From Chengkuizengella marina (GTDB taxonomy: Bacteria; Bacillota; Bacilli; Paenibacillales; KCTC-33759), in the NCBI RefSeq assembly GCF_009910845.1, contig NZ_SIJB01000018.1, forward strand, positions 113,693 to 177,692: a DNA stretch of 64,000 nt, read 5' to 3'. How positions within the stretch are numbered: the stretch's first letter is position 1; the number at the start of each line of letters is the position of its first letter. Below, in pieces: positions 7,548 to 17,216 of the stretch. Made by a program: the position numbers and the translations under genes. The notes beneath the pieces are model-generated. The model did not search any database. It was given only the letters and a program-made list of their open reading frames with translations, and was not told where the DNA came from.

Positions 7548-8825
7548 ATGTTAAAGCGTAGATATGTAAAACTTCTTACATTCATTAAATGTAGAAAGAA
7601 GGTGTTGCAAATTTTTAATAACCTTTTCAAGGAAACAAGACAAAAAGCAAAAAGCTTAATAACATTCTTACAACTGCAAAAACAATATACCCCTTTGGTA
7701 TACGATCCAATGGATTTCAAAATGATTCAAAAAAAATTAAAAAGTATATTGGAACACCCTAAACCTATGAATAATAATTTTACTAAAGTTGAACAGGAAA
7801 TTATAGATAAAATACAGGAAAAAACTAAGACAAATAACCTAAATAACAATACACGCACCCAAGCGTACCTGGAAGTCTACAAGAGAAATTCTAACCTTCA
7901 CTGGGCATTTCTAGCTCATATGGTATCGAGAAATGGCGGTTGGAATATGACGGATTTAAAAGGAGAGTTTCTACCTCGATTACTTAACAACGAAAAGAGA
8001 TTAGCTACGTTTTTAATGTTAGAGAGAGCTAATGCACTTATATTTCAAGATGCCTATCCCCAATTATTACTGTATGAAGAAAGTTTCCGATTGAATAAGA
8101 ACTTATTTCATTTGTTGGACGCTTTTCATATATCTAAATTCATGCGTCCTTTCTGGGATTTCTTTTGGAGTAATCAACAACAATCTACTTTGTTAACGAT
8201 CGCTCTCATTATAAATGAACAAAATTACATTGAAAAAAGAGTTGTCTTAAATCCAAAATATAAAGAAAAAGTGTTGGATAAATTTTATTTTAAAACACAA
8301 TCCATATTACAGCTAAATCAAGTCCTCTTTCCAATGATTACCTCTCATCAAAATGATAAAAAAGACTTAGTGGGGGTCACAGTTCAGAATTTTTCCAATC
8401 TTAAAGAAAGAATTGAAGTAGGCAAAAAACTATATACTATTTTATTTTGTTATCCTGACTATTATCAAGCAATTAAAACTTTCTCTACTCAAGTCCCTCA
8501 CACTGGTTCTAGAGTAGATTATTGTCCCGAGTTATTTTCAAAAAAGAAATCAGCCTCTTCCAACTATAGCATGCAGAAAATTATAGGATGCAAATTAAAA
8601 AAAGGAGCTGAACCGCTGTTCAGCCCCGAATTAACGGAAATATGGTCTAATGTACCCTTTCAGTCCACAACGCAAGAGGATTGGTTTATGGATCTCTCTA
8701 TCCTAAAACATTTTAAAAAGATAAAACCACCGATCACTTTGGAAATGACGCATAATTACTGCCAAGCTTTAAATAAAATAGAACTTGCTGTTATGGCAGA
8801 AAAAATGTTGTTTGAAGATCATTAA
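7548..8825 (+). CDS. DUF2515 family protein (YppC-like)
   Basis: 425-residue protein whose central part carries the DUF2515 hallmark: an N-x-x-R-T-x-A-Y segment, then HWAFLAHMVSRNGGWNMTDL at about 124-143. B. subtilis YppC belongs to this family, and no biochemical function is established. The N-terminal ~45 residues are strongly basic and may be partly untranslated; the ATG at 7548 has no convincing ribosome site, while a TTG at 7605 directly abuts GAAGGTG, so the true start is uncertain. It converges on the flippase gene with no bases between the two stops. Confidence 0.75.
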   Translation: MLKRRYVKLLTFIKCRKKVLQIFNNLFKETRQKAKSLITFLQLQKQYTPLVYDPMDFKMIQKKLKSILEHPKPMNNNFTKVEQEIIDKIQEKTKTNNLNNNTRTQAYLEVYKRNSNLHWAFLAHMVSRNGGWNMTDLKGEFLPRLLNNEKRLATFLMLERANALIFQDAYPQLLLYEESFRLNKNLFHLLDAFHISKFMRPFWDFFWSNQQQSTLLTIALIINEQNYIEKRVVLNPKYKEKVLDKFYFKTQSILQLNQVLFPMITSHQNDKKDLVGVTVQNFSNLKERIEVGKKLYTILFCYPDYYQAIKTFSTQVPHTGSRVDYCPELFSKKKSASSNYSMQKIIGCKLKKGAEPLFSPELTEIWSNVPFQSTTQEDWFMDLSILKHFKKIKPPITLEMTHNYCQALNKIELAVMAEKMLFEDH

Positions 8826-10457
8826 TTAGCGGTTAATGATACGTAAAACCTTTTCCATCACTTTCTGAGCTTTACCAGGTAAGTGTCGAATATCATTTTC
8901 AGTAATAACTCTGAATTTAATCATGAACAGTAAATATAAGATCCCAATAATCGGTCCTAAAATAAGTGAATGCACTAAATATGTAATCCTATCTATGGAA
9001 TACTGAACGATGGATTCGTTGAAAAGTATAATTAAATATCCAACACCGATGAGCAGGATTGACGATACTATCGTGCCTATCCACTTTTTCCCCAATACAG
9101 TATATGAAACGGTTTGTTTCAAATAAGATAAATTTAATATCATTACAATAGAAAAACTGATAGCAGTAGATAAAATGATTCCATCTATTCCAAGCCAAGG
9201 TGCTAATAAAAAGTTCCCTGCCACTTTTAACAACACTCCAATCGATACATGAATCATCGGTCTCTTAAATTGACCTAACCCCATTAGAATGGTACCTGAT
9301 GTCATCATTAACACTTGAAATATTGTACTGGCTGTTAAATAAATAATAACAGAAGTTCCTACAGTATTTTTAAATAACAAACCATTGATAGGCTCAGCTG
9401 CAATACATATAACTAAGATGATTGGCATGCTGAAAAGAATAGACATCCTTAATGCTAGAGAGGTTTGTCTGTTTAATACTAACTGATCTTTTTTTGCATA
9501 TGCTGATGAAATGATTGGAAGAATAGATTGACTAATTGCAATTGAAAATATAATTGGTAGACCTGCGAGTGGTTGGGCTCTACTTTGCAAAATACCTAAC
9601 ATTTCTTTTGCACCATCATACCCTAACTTTCCTTCAAGCAATGAAATTACAGTTGAAGAATCAATAAAGTTAATTGCAGGGACAATGATGGCTATGAGAA
9701 TGACAGGCCCTGAAATTTTAAAAATCATAGCATATATTTTTCTATAAGTTAATGATTCACTAGCTTCTAGTTTCTTATCATTTGTTTTATGAAGCTGTTG
9801 ATCCTTACTATCTTGTTTTTTTAACTTACGCCAATAAAACAACAATACAATAAGTGCAGCAATTCCACCAACGACTCCACCAAAAGTAGCACCAGCGATC
9901 GCAACTTTTTTTGAAATACCAATGAAAAGGAATAATGATACGAGTCCAACAGATACAATCACTCTTACAATTTGTTCAACAATTTGTGAAATCCCGTTAC
10001 CCATCATTTGTTGCCTTCCTTGAAAATACCCCCGCATGATGGCAATGACAGGGAAAAACAATAAGGCAGGAGCAAGAGCACGAATCGCTAAAACAGCATC
10101 CTTATCCTCAGCAATATTAGTCGCATAATAATCGGATGCAAACCAGAGTAATGCTGTCATAAAAAGACCTGCAAAAATGGCAAACTTAATAGATGCAACA
10201 TAAATACGATGAGCTTCTGCAAATTTACCTATTGCCACTCGTTCTGATACTAATTTACTGATTGCAACTGGGACACCAGCTGTTGCAATCATAAGTAGTA
10301 GAAAGTAGATTGAATTAGCAATATTAAAGGTGGCCATGCCGGTATCCCCAAGCATATTTTGCAGTGGGACCTTTTGAAAAAGCCCTAAAAAACGTGCAAT
10401 AAAAGCTGCGATTGCTAGTACTATTGTGCCTTTAATTAAAGAATCTTTTTTTGACAA
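8826..10457 (-). CDS. MurJ/SpoVB-type lipid flippase (YtgP-like polysaccharide biosynthesis protein)
   Basis: 543-residue integral membrane protein with about 14 hydrophobic segments in the MOP (MVF/SpoVB) superfamily. The N-terminus, GTIVLAIAAFIARFLGLFQK, has the conserved helix pattern of YtgP/SpoVB transporters, and the segment MRGYFQGRQQM near residues 140-150 is characteristic. Members flip lipid-linked peptidoglycan or polysaccharide precursors across the membrane. A cytoplasmic loop rich in charged residues (~215-235) is present. The ATG at 10457 lies behind an AGGAAG box. Whether it is the vegetative lipid II flippase or a sporulation paralogue cannot be decided here. Confidence 0.85.
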   Translation of the reverse strand: MSKKDSLIKGTIVLAIAAFIARFLGLFQKVPLQNMLGDTGMATFNIANSIYFLLLMIATAGVPVAISKLVSERVAIGKFAEAHRIYVASIKFAIFAGLFMTALLWFASDYYATNIAEDKDAVLAIRALAPALLFFPVIAIMRGYFQGRQQMMGNGISQIVEQIVRVIVSVGLVSLFLFIGISKKVAIAGATFGGVVGGIAALIVLLFYWRKLKKQDSKDQQLHKTNDKKLEASESLTYRKIYAMIFKISGPVILIAIIVPAINFIDSSTVISLLEGKLGYDGAKEMLGILQSRAQPLAGLPIIFSIAISQSILPIISSAYAKKDQLVLNRQTSLALRMSILFSMPIILVICIAAEPINGLLFKNTVGTSVIIYLTASTIFQVLMMTSGTILMGLGQFKRPMIHVSIGVLLKVAGNFLLAPWLGIDGIILSTAISFSIVMILNLSYLKQTVSYTVLGKKWIGTIVSSILLIGVGYLIILFNESIVQYSIDRITYLVHSLILGPIIGILYLLFMIKFRVITENDIRHLPGKAQKVMEKVLRIINR

Positions 10458-10575
10458 AGTAACTTTCCTTCCTGAATAATATATTAAAAAACGATCATGA
10501 AAATATATATTTACGAGCCATAAGAGCAGATTACCGGTAGTTTCACTTTTTCTGCAAAATGCGTTTTTGAAGATC

Positions 10576-11319
10576 TTATGTTCCTAATATGTATTCCTCT
10601 ATTATTTTTGCCACACCATCTTCATCGTTAGTCAACGTCACTATATCAGCTTCTTTTTTTATGATATCCTGTGCATTCCCCATCGCAACTCCAAGACCTG
10701 CTGATTTAATCATAGCAAGATCATTCATACTATCTCCCATCGCAATGACTTCTGACATATTAAATTCTTTCCAGTTGCATAAAGCTTGTAAACCGCTTGC
10801 TTTACTGATCCCTTTTGGATTTAATTCAAGATTAGAAGGGTGTGAATTAGTTAACTCTAATGTGCCCCATGCTTTTATGGTTTCAAAAATTTGTTTGATC
10901 TTACTATCATCTTCAGTATAATAACCGAATTTTAACCATTGATAATCATGTAAATTATCCGTCCATTGTTCTTTATTAAATAATCCTTCTACTGTGTATC
11001 CCCAAAACCAAGTATCATAATGGAGTGCAATGTCATGCATTTTTTTAATGACTTCAACTTCTAGTAGGTGACGCTGCATTAATTGTTTCGGGTTCTTCCA
11101 TACTTCACTTCCATTCACAGCCACAATAGGTGTGTCTAAGTTCAGTTCATGTATATATGGTTCTATACTTTGATATCCTCTGCCTGTTGCAAAACTAACA
11201 ATAACTCCACTATTTAAGGCTTTATTTATTGCATCTTTATTCACATCAGAAATTTCTCTATTTTCATTTAAAACCGTTCCATCCATATCCAAAGCAAGTA
11301 ATTTATATTGTTTGGTCAA
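10576..11319 (-). CDS. Cof-type HAD-IIB phosphatase
   Basis: 247-residue HAD hydrolase of the Cof/YcsE class. Motif I is DMDGT with Asp11 and Asp13, motif II FATGRG, and motif IV AMGDSMNDLAMI, with a C2-type cap domain between. Enzymes of this class dephosphorylate sugar phosphates or flavin and cofactor precursors in the cytoplasm; the substrate is not predictable from sequence. The ATG at 11319 follows a GGGAGG box. It stands alone between the flippase and the accessory region. Confidence 0.88.
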   Translation of the reverse strand: MTKQYKLLALDMDGTVLNENREISDVNKDAINKALNSGVIVSFATGRGYQSIEPYIHELNLDTPIVAVNGSEVWKNPKQLMQRHLLEVEVIKKMHDIALHYDTWFWGYTVEGLFNKEQWTDNLHDYQWLKFGYYTEDDSKIKQIFETIKAWGTLELTNSHPSNLELNPKGISKASGLQALCNWKEFNMSEVIAMGDSMNDLAMIKSAGLGVAMGNAQDIIKKEADIVTLTNDEDGVAKIIEEYILGT

Positions 11320-11610
11320 GTCATTCCCTCCTATGATCTACTTAAATTATAGCTTTTTATTGTTAGTTTCATTAGTAATTAAGTATAACATATCGGGTTT
11401 ACTTGAACACTTTACATGGAATGCAAATATTCCCTTATAACAAATACATTTTATGACTTTTTATTTATTAATAATCATGGTAAATTATATTCGAGGTTAT
11501 TCGACACGAAAATACATAACTTAACAAAATTATTTCATATTATGATATTATATTACTAATGAATGTATATATTTAGTAGATTAGCTACAAATATAGAGAA
11601 GGTGAATGAT

Positions 11611-12954
11611 TTGATAGAAACTTTTTTCAAACTATTTATGAATGCTTTACCCTTAATTGTAATTTATTCTTTTCCAAACTATTTTCTTACTTTAAGTTTT
11701 TCATTGATTTTTTGGGGAATTCCATTAAATACAGTATGGAAAAGAATCTTGCTATTTGCAATTATTCAATCTATTTATATAGATTTATTTATATTTACCT
11801 CTTCTCCTCAACTCCAGCTTATAAATAGTCTCACATCTTACTTTATATTATTCAACATTGTTTTTTATCATCTAAATAAACTACAAAAAACACTAATACC
11901 TATATTTGCTTATATTATATCTATGACGATAGAAATACTAGTGGCTAGCATAGCATTTATTTTTATCCCTAGAGATGAATTGTTACAAAGCACTTTAAAC
12001 CTTATATATATTTCCTTACCAACAGTAGTAATTATGACAATTTTAATTTATTTTATGATTAAGAAAAAATTTTCCCCTGGAGAAACCCTAATTGTTAATA
12101 TCAAGAAACATAAGAAAATCACACTATTATTATGTATACTGATTATTCAATTTATAGTAACATGCTTCATTATTTCTATTGGATACTTTAATTCAACTCA
12201 TATACTCTCTAAAACTCTATTCATATTATTATCAATAATGATCTTTTTAAGTCTTATTATTATATTAGTTACATTTAGCGCTATAAAACAGACAAAAAAT
12301 GAAGCAGTTCGTATGACTCAAAAGTATTATATTGGTGATGTCAATCGAATGTTTACTAGTATACGAGGTCAGCGTCATGATTTTTTAAATCATGTTCAGG
12401 TTATTTACGGATTTGTAAAGTATAAGAAATATAATCAATTGGAAAATTACACAAAAGAACTTACCAAAGAGATATCAGAAGTCAATGAAATTTTAGAAAT
12501 CGGACATCCTGCATTAGCAGCCTTAGTACAAAGTAAGATGATTATCTCACTTGAAAAGAAAATTAAATTTCAATATGATATCACTGGTTTAGATGGACTT
12601 TCCCTAGGTATTACATCTATAGATATTATAAAAATAATAGGTAATCTAATAGACAATGCTATTGATGAAGTTGAAACAATTCCATTAGATAAGAAATGGA
12701 TAAGTTTAAAAGTAACTACATTAAGTGAGAAATTATTTATAACTACTAAAAACCCATGTAGTTCAAAGGTAATAAATGAAAAAAATAAGTTGTTTCAATC
12801 TGGCTTTTCTACTAAGGAAAAAAACCTACATGAAGGAATTGGATTAGCTATTGTAAAAGAAAGAGTAGAGCATTATAAAGGTACTATAGAAGTTAAAACA
12901 TTATCAAATCAAGTACTAGAATTTTCTATTCAACTTCCACTAAAAATGGAATAG
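11611..12954 (+). CDS. AgrC-like membrane sensor histidine kinase
   Basis: 447 residues from TTG 11611, which follows GAGAAGGTG with a 6-base gap; an upstream frame opening at 11563 lacks a ribosome site. Six or more hydrophobic segments fill the first ~225 residues, then a kinase core with the H-box RGQRHDFLNH (His256), N-box NLIDNAIDE and G-box EGIGLAIVKERVEHYKG. This is the HPK10 layout of AgrC-type receptors, which bind cyclic autoinducing peptides at the membrane domain. It converges on the agrB-agrD pair across a shared terminator. No LytTR-type AgrA is nearby; the nearest response regulator is at 17.2 kb. The peptide-receptor role is inferred from family and context. Confidence 0.8.
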   Translation: MIETFFKLFMNALPLIVIYSFPNYFLTLSFSLIFWGIPLNTVWKRILLFAIIQSIYIDLFIFTSSPQLQLINSLTSYFILFNIVFYHLNKLQKTLIPIFAYIISMTIEILVASIAFIFIPRDELLQSTLNLIYISLPTVVIMTILIYFMIKKKFSPGETLIVNIKKHKKITLLLCILIIQFIVTCFIISIGYFNSTHILSKTLFILLSIMIFLSLIIILVTFSAIKQTKNEAVRMTQKYYIGDVNRMFTSIRGQRHDFLNHVQVIYGFVKYKKYNQLENYTKELTKEISEVNEILEIGHPALAALVQSKMIISLEKKIKFQYDITGLDGLSLGITSIDIIKIIGNLIDNAIDEVETIPLDKKWISLKVTTLSEKLFITTKNPCSSKVINEKNKLFQSGFSTKEKNLHEGIGLAIVKERVEHYKGTIEVKTLSNQVLEFSIQLPLKME

Positions 12955-12957
12955 AAT

Positions 12958-12996
12958 AAAACACCTATTCCAACCAATAAGGAGGATAGGTGTTTT
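12958..12996. terminator. Bidirectional terminator between the AgrC-like and AgrD-like genes
   Basis: Perfect 11-bp stem AAAACACCTAT (12958-12968) / ATAGGTGTTTT (12986-12996), with A and T flanks on both sides so it can act on both strands. It begins 3 bases after the kinase stop and 7 bases from the AgrD-like stop. Confidence 0.85.
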
Positions 12997-13002
12997 ATAT
13001 TA

Positions 13003-13146
13003 TTATCTATGATGATCTACTTCTTTATCTAGAAGTTCTTTCGGTACTTTAGGTTGATGTAGCATCATATTGCTAGCAGTACTTACAGTCATTTCAGCTA
13101 TAAAACCCAGAATTAAAGATGATATTACGGCTATTTTTTTCAACAA
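13003..13146 (-). CDS. AgrD-like cyclic lactone autoinducer peptide precursor
   Basis: 47-residue ORF starting at TTG 13146 behind a near-perfect TAAGGAGGTGAT box with an 8-base gap, 7 bases after agrB. Residues 1-18 form a basic then hydrophobic amphipathic leader (LLKKIAVISSLILGFIAE). Residues 23-29 (TASNMML) lie where the cyclic peptide sits in Agr-type precursors, and HQPKVPKELLDKE is the acidic and Pro-rich tail these precursors carry. There is no cysteine; the serine of SNMML is the only ring-forming candidate, so a five-residue lactone (thus Ser rather than Cys, as in Fsr-type peptides) is predicted. Mature product boundaries are inference. Confidence 0.8.
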   Translation of the reverse strand: MLKKIAVISSLILGFIAEMTVSTASNMMLHQPKVPKELLDKEVDHHR

Positions 13147-13153
13147 TTTAATA

Positions 13154-13663
13154 TCACCTCCTTATTAATGTAAGAGACTGAATAAAAAAAGCTATTGATA
13201 TAGGAATTGATTGAATAAAAACACTAATTCCTACTAGTGTTAAAGCTGCTAATTTTAAATGAGGATAATACTTTTTAGGTATCCTTGAACTATCTTCAAT
13301 ATTTGAAGGAGCAAAGAAATAAATGAGTATTAAACTTAAAATAGTTAATAAACTTATTATCATTTTAGAAACAGGAAATAAGGGGATACATAATATCAAT
13401 GTTATTGAAGTAACTGTACAAGCTAAAGCACTTTTAAAGTGGTAACCACCTGTTAAAAGGCGTAAAATCGCAAATGCTAATAATCCTATAATTGCAGTTA
13501 TAGTATATCCAAATAACATACTAAAAATGATGGAAATAGAGATTACTAATAAATTATTAATCAATATAATTAAAGAGAATTTCATTACTTCTATACTATT
13601 AGTATTCTCAGGATCTATGTCTTTAATTGATTTTGCAATTCTAAAAGCTAATGTTTCGATCAT
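13154..13663 (-). CDS. agrB: AgrB-like peptide-processing membrane protease
   Basis: 169-residue membrane protein with about five hydrophobic segments. The catalytic pair His75 and Cys82 lies in GGYHFKSALACTVTS, with the same 7-residue spacing as His77/Cys84 in Staphylococcus aureus AgrB. AgrB cuts the C-terminal tail of AgrD and closes the thiolactone or lactone ring. The AgrD-like ORF follows 7 bases downstream, which confirms the assignment. The ATG at 13663 follows AAGAAGTGAGAG. It lies in an AT-rich accessory segment unlike the neighbouring core genes. Confidence 0.9.
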   Translation of the reverse strand: MIETLAFRIAKSIKDIDPENTNSIEVMKFSLIILINNLLVISISIIFSMLFGYTITAIIGLLAFAILRLLTGGYHFKSALACTVTSITLILCIPLFPVSKMIISLLTILSLILIYFFAPSNIEDSSRIPKKYYPHLKLAALTLVGISVFIQSIPISIAFFIQSLTLIRR

Positions 13664-14337
13664 CTTGATTCTCTCACTTCTTAATAAAATACATAATAAT
13701 AGTCTCCTATATTCTAAACTATATTATTTATATTTCACAGTAGAATTTTTGGGAATTTTGTATAATATTTTCGATTTATGGTGAATTTTGATGAATTGAT
13801 TACAATCACTTAAAGATATAAATAATTGAAAAATTATGGCCTGGAGATTAAAAGTGGGGAATTGTAAAAACCATAAGAAGAACTAAAACATGGGATAATT
13901 AATTAGATTTAAATAATTTTAATCTATAATAAATATCTTTGAAATCAATAAACTTTCACATAAATACAAAGATTTAATAAAATATCACTAGATATATTTT
14001 ATGCCAATTGAATTAAAAAATAATAAACTCGATTGTTGAAATTATAGTATAGAAGATGATATAGAAGGGAGTATAGATGATTAAGACTTCATTGCAAGGG
14101 AGACATTCGATATTTTATGTTTTTTTATTAAATCATTAACTTCAATTTACTTCCTGATTTTTTTATTAATTTCAAGAGAGTTGATTCGTTCTATATTTAA
14201 TGCTAATAATACACTTGATAATAATATTTATAAAGTTGTCATTGCTGACGATGTTTCATTTATTTTACCTCCTTATTATCCTACCTAGCATTATTTAATA
14301 ATCATTTCCAAATGGGTAAATCTTATGCCCTCCTTCT
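13664..14337. other. 674-bp AT-rich intergenic region upstream of agrB
   Basis: No convincing gene. The part next to agrB (13664-13800) should hold its promoter, but no clear boxes stand out. On the minus strand a good TAAGGAGGT box near 14264-14272 precedes an ATG followed by only six codons; the adjacent frame then reads ILLSSVLLALNIERINSL after a stop, possibly a decayed small membrane peptide (about 14160-14255). On the plus strand AGAAGGGAG precedes a 20-codon ORF starting near 14077. Neither is supported well enough to call. Confidence 0.4.
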
Positions 14338-15693
14338 CTACTTTATAATTTCCTGAATTATTAGATTAATTATAGGAAATGATAGAACAACCTCTGTTCC
14401 CTGTTGCTCTTCACTAATGATTTTCAAATCTCCATTATGTTTTTTCATAATATTGTAACCATAAGTTAATCCTAAGCCATAGTTACTCCCGGTTTTCTTT
14501 GTTGTAAAAAATGGATCAAGTACTTTATCTTGTATTTCTTTTGAAATACCATTTCCGTTATCTTTCACGTATAATCTTATGTACTTTTTTTCTTCTCTTA
14601 TTCCAATGTCAATTTGAGGATAAGAGCAATTTTTTAATTCCTCAATAGAGTTATTTATTATATTAATCAAAGCTTCTCTAATATGAGTCTGATCCCCTTG
14701 AATTAAAATGTCATTGTCTGTATTCACATTTACTTGTATCTTACGATTATTTATAATTTGTTGGAGGCTATCTAGAACTTCTCTAATTAAATCATTCAAA
14801 TGTATATCTGAAATGATTAAATCTACATCTTCCATTTTTTCTTTTATTCTTACCGTCATTTCGTTCATATGGTTTGAACTTGACATGATTTGGTGAACGG
14901 TTTCGTTCATCTTCTCATCATTATATTTTCCTCTTAATTCTTCATTTAATTGATTTATTAAAAAATTAATCTTATTTATTTCGTTTTTGATTGTGTGATT
15001 AATAATAGATGTACCTGAATCCATTGCTTTCATCGTTTTGTTAAATACTTGTTGTTTAAGATTTTGCTTCCATTTTTTTATAATCAAACTAATAACTATA
15101 GAAAGATAAACAATAAAAAATAAAACATATACAACTTTAAAATCAGGTTTATATAAGAAATAATACATAGATATTAGTGGTAAAAACCCTAATATTAGAA
15201 ATGCTAGTGAAAATTTTAATTTAGATAATTTAACTTTATTTGGCTTTTTTACTATAAAAGAATACCCAATATTAAACTTTTTTAATATAAGGGTTATTAT
15301 AAAGGTAATAAAAGCTGTTATTATTTGAAGAATATAAACTTCATTAGAAAATAGTGCAATGTCTGGAGTATAAATTAAATATAAAATAGTTTGTATTATA
15401 GCATAGCACACATATCCAACTACAGACATTATTACTGCATGTAAAAAATTCAGACTAAATAACTGCCACATCAATATACACAACAAAAACATCTGAGAAA
15501 TAGGAGCTAGTAATTCTAATTCAAACCCTTCACGTAAAGAAATTGAAACATATAGTAAAATGTTCGAAGTTAAAATAATTTTTGGAATATAGTCTAGCAT
15601 TTTCAATCGAAATAAAGTGAACATTAGAAAAAATAAGGCTCCATACTCTAATAAAGAAAAAATTGTGAAATTAATTAAGTCAACAATAGTCAA
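14338..15693 (-). CDS. Membrane sensor histidine kinase, copy 2 of a tandem pair
   Basis: About 451 residues with six or so hydrophobic segments in the first ~210, then a kinase core: H-box IINHTIKNEINKINFLINQL, N-box NIINNSIEEL, DNGNGIS and GLGLTYGYNIMKKHNGDLKI. It is a close paralogue of the preceding gene along its whole length, including the membrane part and the S-x-R-E/D-G-[FY] turn near residue 55, so it arose by tandem duplication. The start is taken as TTG 15693, matching the paralogue; a GTG at 15702 is also possible. The stimulus is unknown. The fast-changing membrane domain beside an Agr-like cassette suggests a secreted-peptide signal, which is inference. Confidence 0.78.
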   Translation of the reverse strand: MTIVDLINFTIFSLLEYGALFFLMFTLFRLKMLDYIPKIILTSNILLYVSISLREGFELELLAPISQMFLLCILMWQLFSLNFLHAVIMSVVGYVCYAIIQTILYLIYTPDIALFSNEVYILQIITAFITFIITLILKKFNIGYSFIVKKPNKVKLSKLKFSLAFLILGFLPLISMYYFLYKPDFKVVYVLFFIVYLSIVISLIIKKWKQNLKQQVFNKTMKAMDSGTSIINHTIKNEINKINFLINQLNEELRGKYNDEKMNETVHQIMSSSNHMNEMTVRIKEKMEDVDLIISDIHLNDLIREVLDSLQQIINNRKIQVNVNTDNDILIQGDQTHIREALINIINNSIEELKNCSYPQIDIGIREEKKYIRLYVKDNGNGISKEIQDKVLDPFFTTKKTGSNYGLGLTYGYNIMKKHNGDLKIISEEQQGTEVVLSFPIINLIIQEIIK

Positions 15694-15787
15694 AAAGAAC
15701 ACACACCCTTAAAAATATCCTCATTCTTATTTCATTTTTAATTCTCTCTTTTACTAACAAGAAATAAGTCAATAAGATGTCATAAGA

Positions 15788-17179
15788 TTAAGTAGAGAGA
15801 TTCACATTGGATTCTTTGGTACTTTGTAATTTTTTATTTTTTGTGGGATTAAAATTAGGCAACTTTAAAACAACCTCAGTCCCTTGGTGTTCTTCACTAA
15901 TAATTTTTAAATCCCCATTATGTTTTTTCATAATGTTGTAACTATAAGTCAACCCTAAACCATGATTATTCGCGGTTTTCTTTGTTGTAAAAAATGGATC
16001 TAGTACTTTATTTTGTATCTCTTTTGGAATTCCAGTACCATTATCTTTCACATATAAACGTAAGTACTTTTTATCTTCTATAATTCCAATGTCAATTTGA
16101 GGATTAGAACATTTTTTTAATGCTTCAAAGGAATTATTTATTATATTCATCAAAACTTCTTTAATATGAGTTTGATCCCCTTGAACCATAATGTCATTGT
16201 CTGCTTTTACATTTACTTGTATCTTACGATCATCAGAAATCTGTTGGAAGCTAGTTGTTATTTCTAATACTAAATCGGATAATTGGATATTTGAAATAAG
16301 TAACTGTACATCTTCTGTCTTTTCTTTTATTCTTACCGTCATGTCATTCATATGCTTAGTACTGCTTAAAATCTGATTAATAGTTTTATTCTTTTGCTCT
16401 TCATCTAATTTTCCCTTTGATTCATCTGATAATTGATTCACTAAAAAATTGATTTTGGATAATTCATTTTTTATAGAGTGATTAATCATTGAGGTTCCTG
16501 TATCCATGGCTTTTAATGTTTTATTTAGTACTTTCTGATCAATCAATCTTTTTTGTTTCATTGAAATAATCTTAAAAACGATAAAAATAATTATTATTGC
16601 TAATACAAGATGTAAAAACCTTAATTGAGGACTATATAAAAGAAAATATATCGGACCTATGCATATGGCACCAAGTAGTGATAAAATAATGGGAAAAGCA
16701 CTGAATTTTGAATGATTTCCTTTCATTTGATCATTAGAAATTAATGAATACCCTACATTAAACTTTTTTATTATAAAAACGATTACAAATCCTATAACAG
16801 CTATTATTGTTTGAAGAAAATATACTTCATTTGAAAATAATGATATATCAGGTTTATACGATAAATAAATAATCATTTGTAAGAGAGCAAAACCAACAAA
16901 TCCAACGACAGACATCATGATAGCGTGGACAAGTTTCATCCTAAATAGTTGCCACATTAAAAAACTCAATAAAACCATTTGAGAAATAGGTGCTATTGTC
17001 TCTAAACCATATCCATCACGTAAAGAAAGAGAAACGTATAACAAAATTAAAGAGGTTAATACAATTTGAGGTATATACTCAACCATTCTAATTCGAAATA
17101 TGGTAAAAATAAAATAGAATAAAATAAAATATTCAATCATTGAAAAAAAAGTAAAATTAATAATATCAATTAAAGTCAA
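15788..17179 (-). CDS. Membrane sensor histidine kinase, copy 1 of a tandem pair
   Basis: About 463 residues. Six hydrophobic segments are followed by an H-box MINHSIKNELSKINFLVNQL (phospho-acceptor His near 234), an N-box NIINNSFEAL, DNGTGIP and a GLGLTYSYNIMKKHNGDLKI G-box. It lies directly downstream of the response regulator (stop at 17217) and upstream of its paralogue, so regulator-kinase-kinase forms one operon. The start TTG 17179 lies 8 bases after AAAAGGCG; a GTG at 17188 abuts that box. The C-terminus has an extra Lys/Asn/Ser-rich tail absent from the paralogue. Two sensors feeding one regulator is the simplest reading. Confidence 0.78.
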   Translation of the reverse strand: MTLIDIINFTFFSMIEYFILFYFIFTIFRIRMVEYIPQIVLTSLILLYVSLSLRDGYGLETIAPISQMVLLSFLMWQLFRMKLVHAIMMSVVGFVGFALLQMIIYLSYKPDISLFSNEVYFLQTIIAVIGFVIVFIIKKFNVGYSLISNDQMKGNHSKFSAFPIILSLLGAICIGPIYFLLYSPQLRFLHLVLAIIIIFIVFKIISMKQKRLIDQKVLNKTLKAMDTGTSMINHSIKNELSKINFLVNQLSDESKGKLDEEQKNKTINQILSSTKHMNDMTVRIKEKTEDVQLLISNIQLSDLVLEITTSFQQISDDRKIQVNVKADNDIMVQGDQTHIKEVLMNIINNSFEALKKCSNPQIDIGIIEDKKYLRLYVKDNGTGIPKEIQNKVLDPFFTTKKTANNHGLGLTYSYNIMKKHNGDLKIISEEHQGTEVVLKLPNFNPTKNKKLQSTKESNVNLST

Positions 17180-17216
17180 ACAGATCACGCCTTTTCGGAT
17201 ATAGTAACTCTATAAA

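Noticed and set aside
10500..10570. Another copy of the dispersed repeat (GTTTCACTTTTTCTGC)
   Set aside because: Only about 12 bases resemble a left arm and there is no matching right arm.
14160..14272. Second autoinducer-like peptide gene downstream of the tandem kinases
   Set aside because: A good TAAGGAGGT box is present, but the frame stops after six codons and the hydrophobic continuation is in another frame behind a stop; it lacks the Pro/Glu-rich tail of an AgrD.
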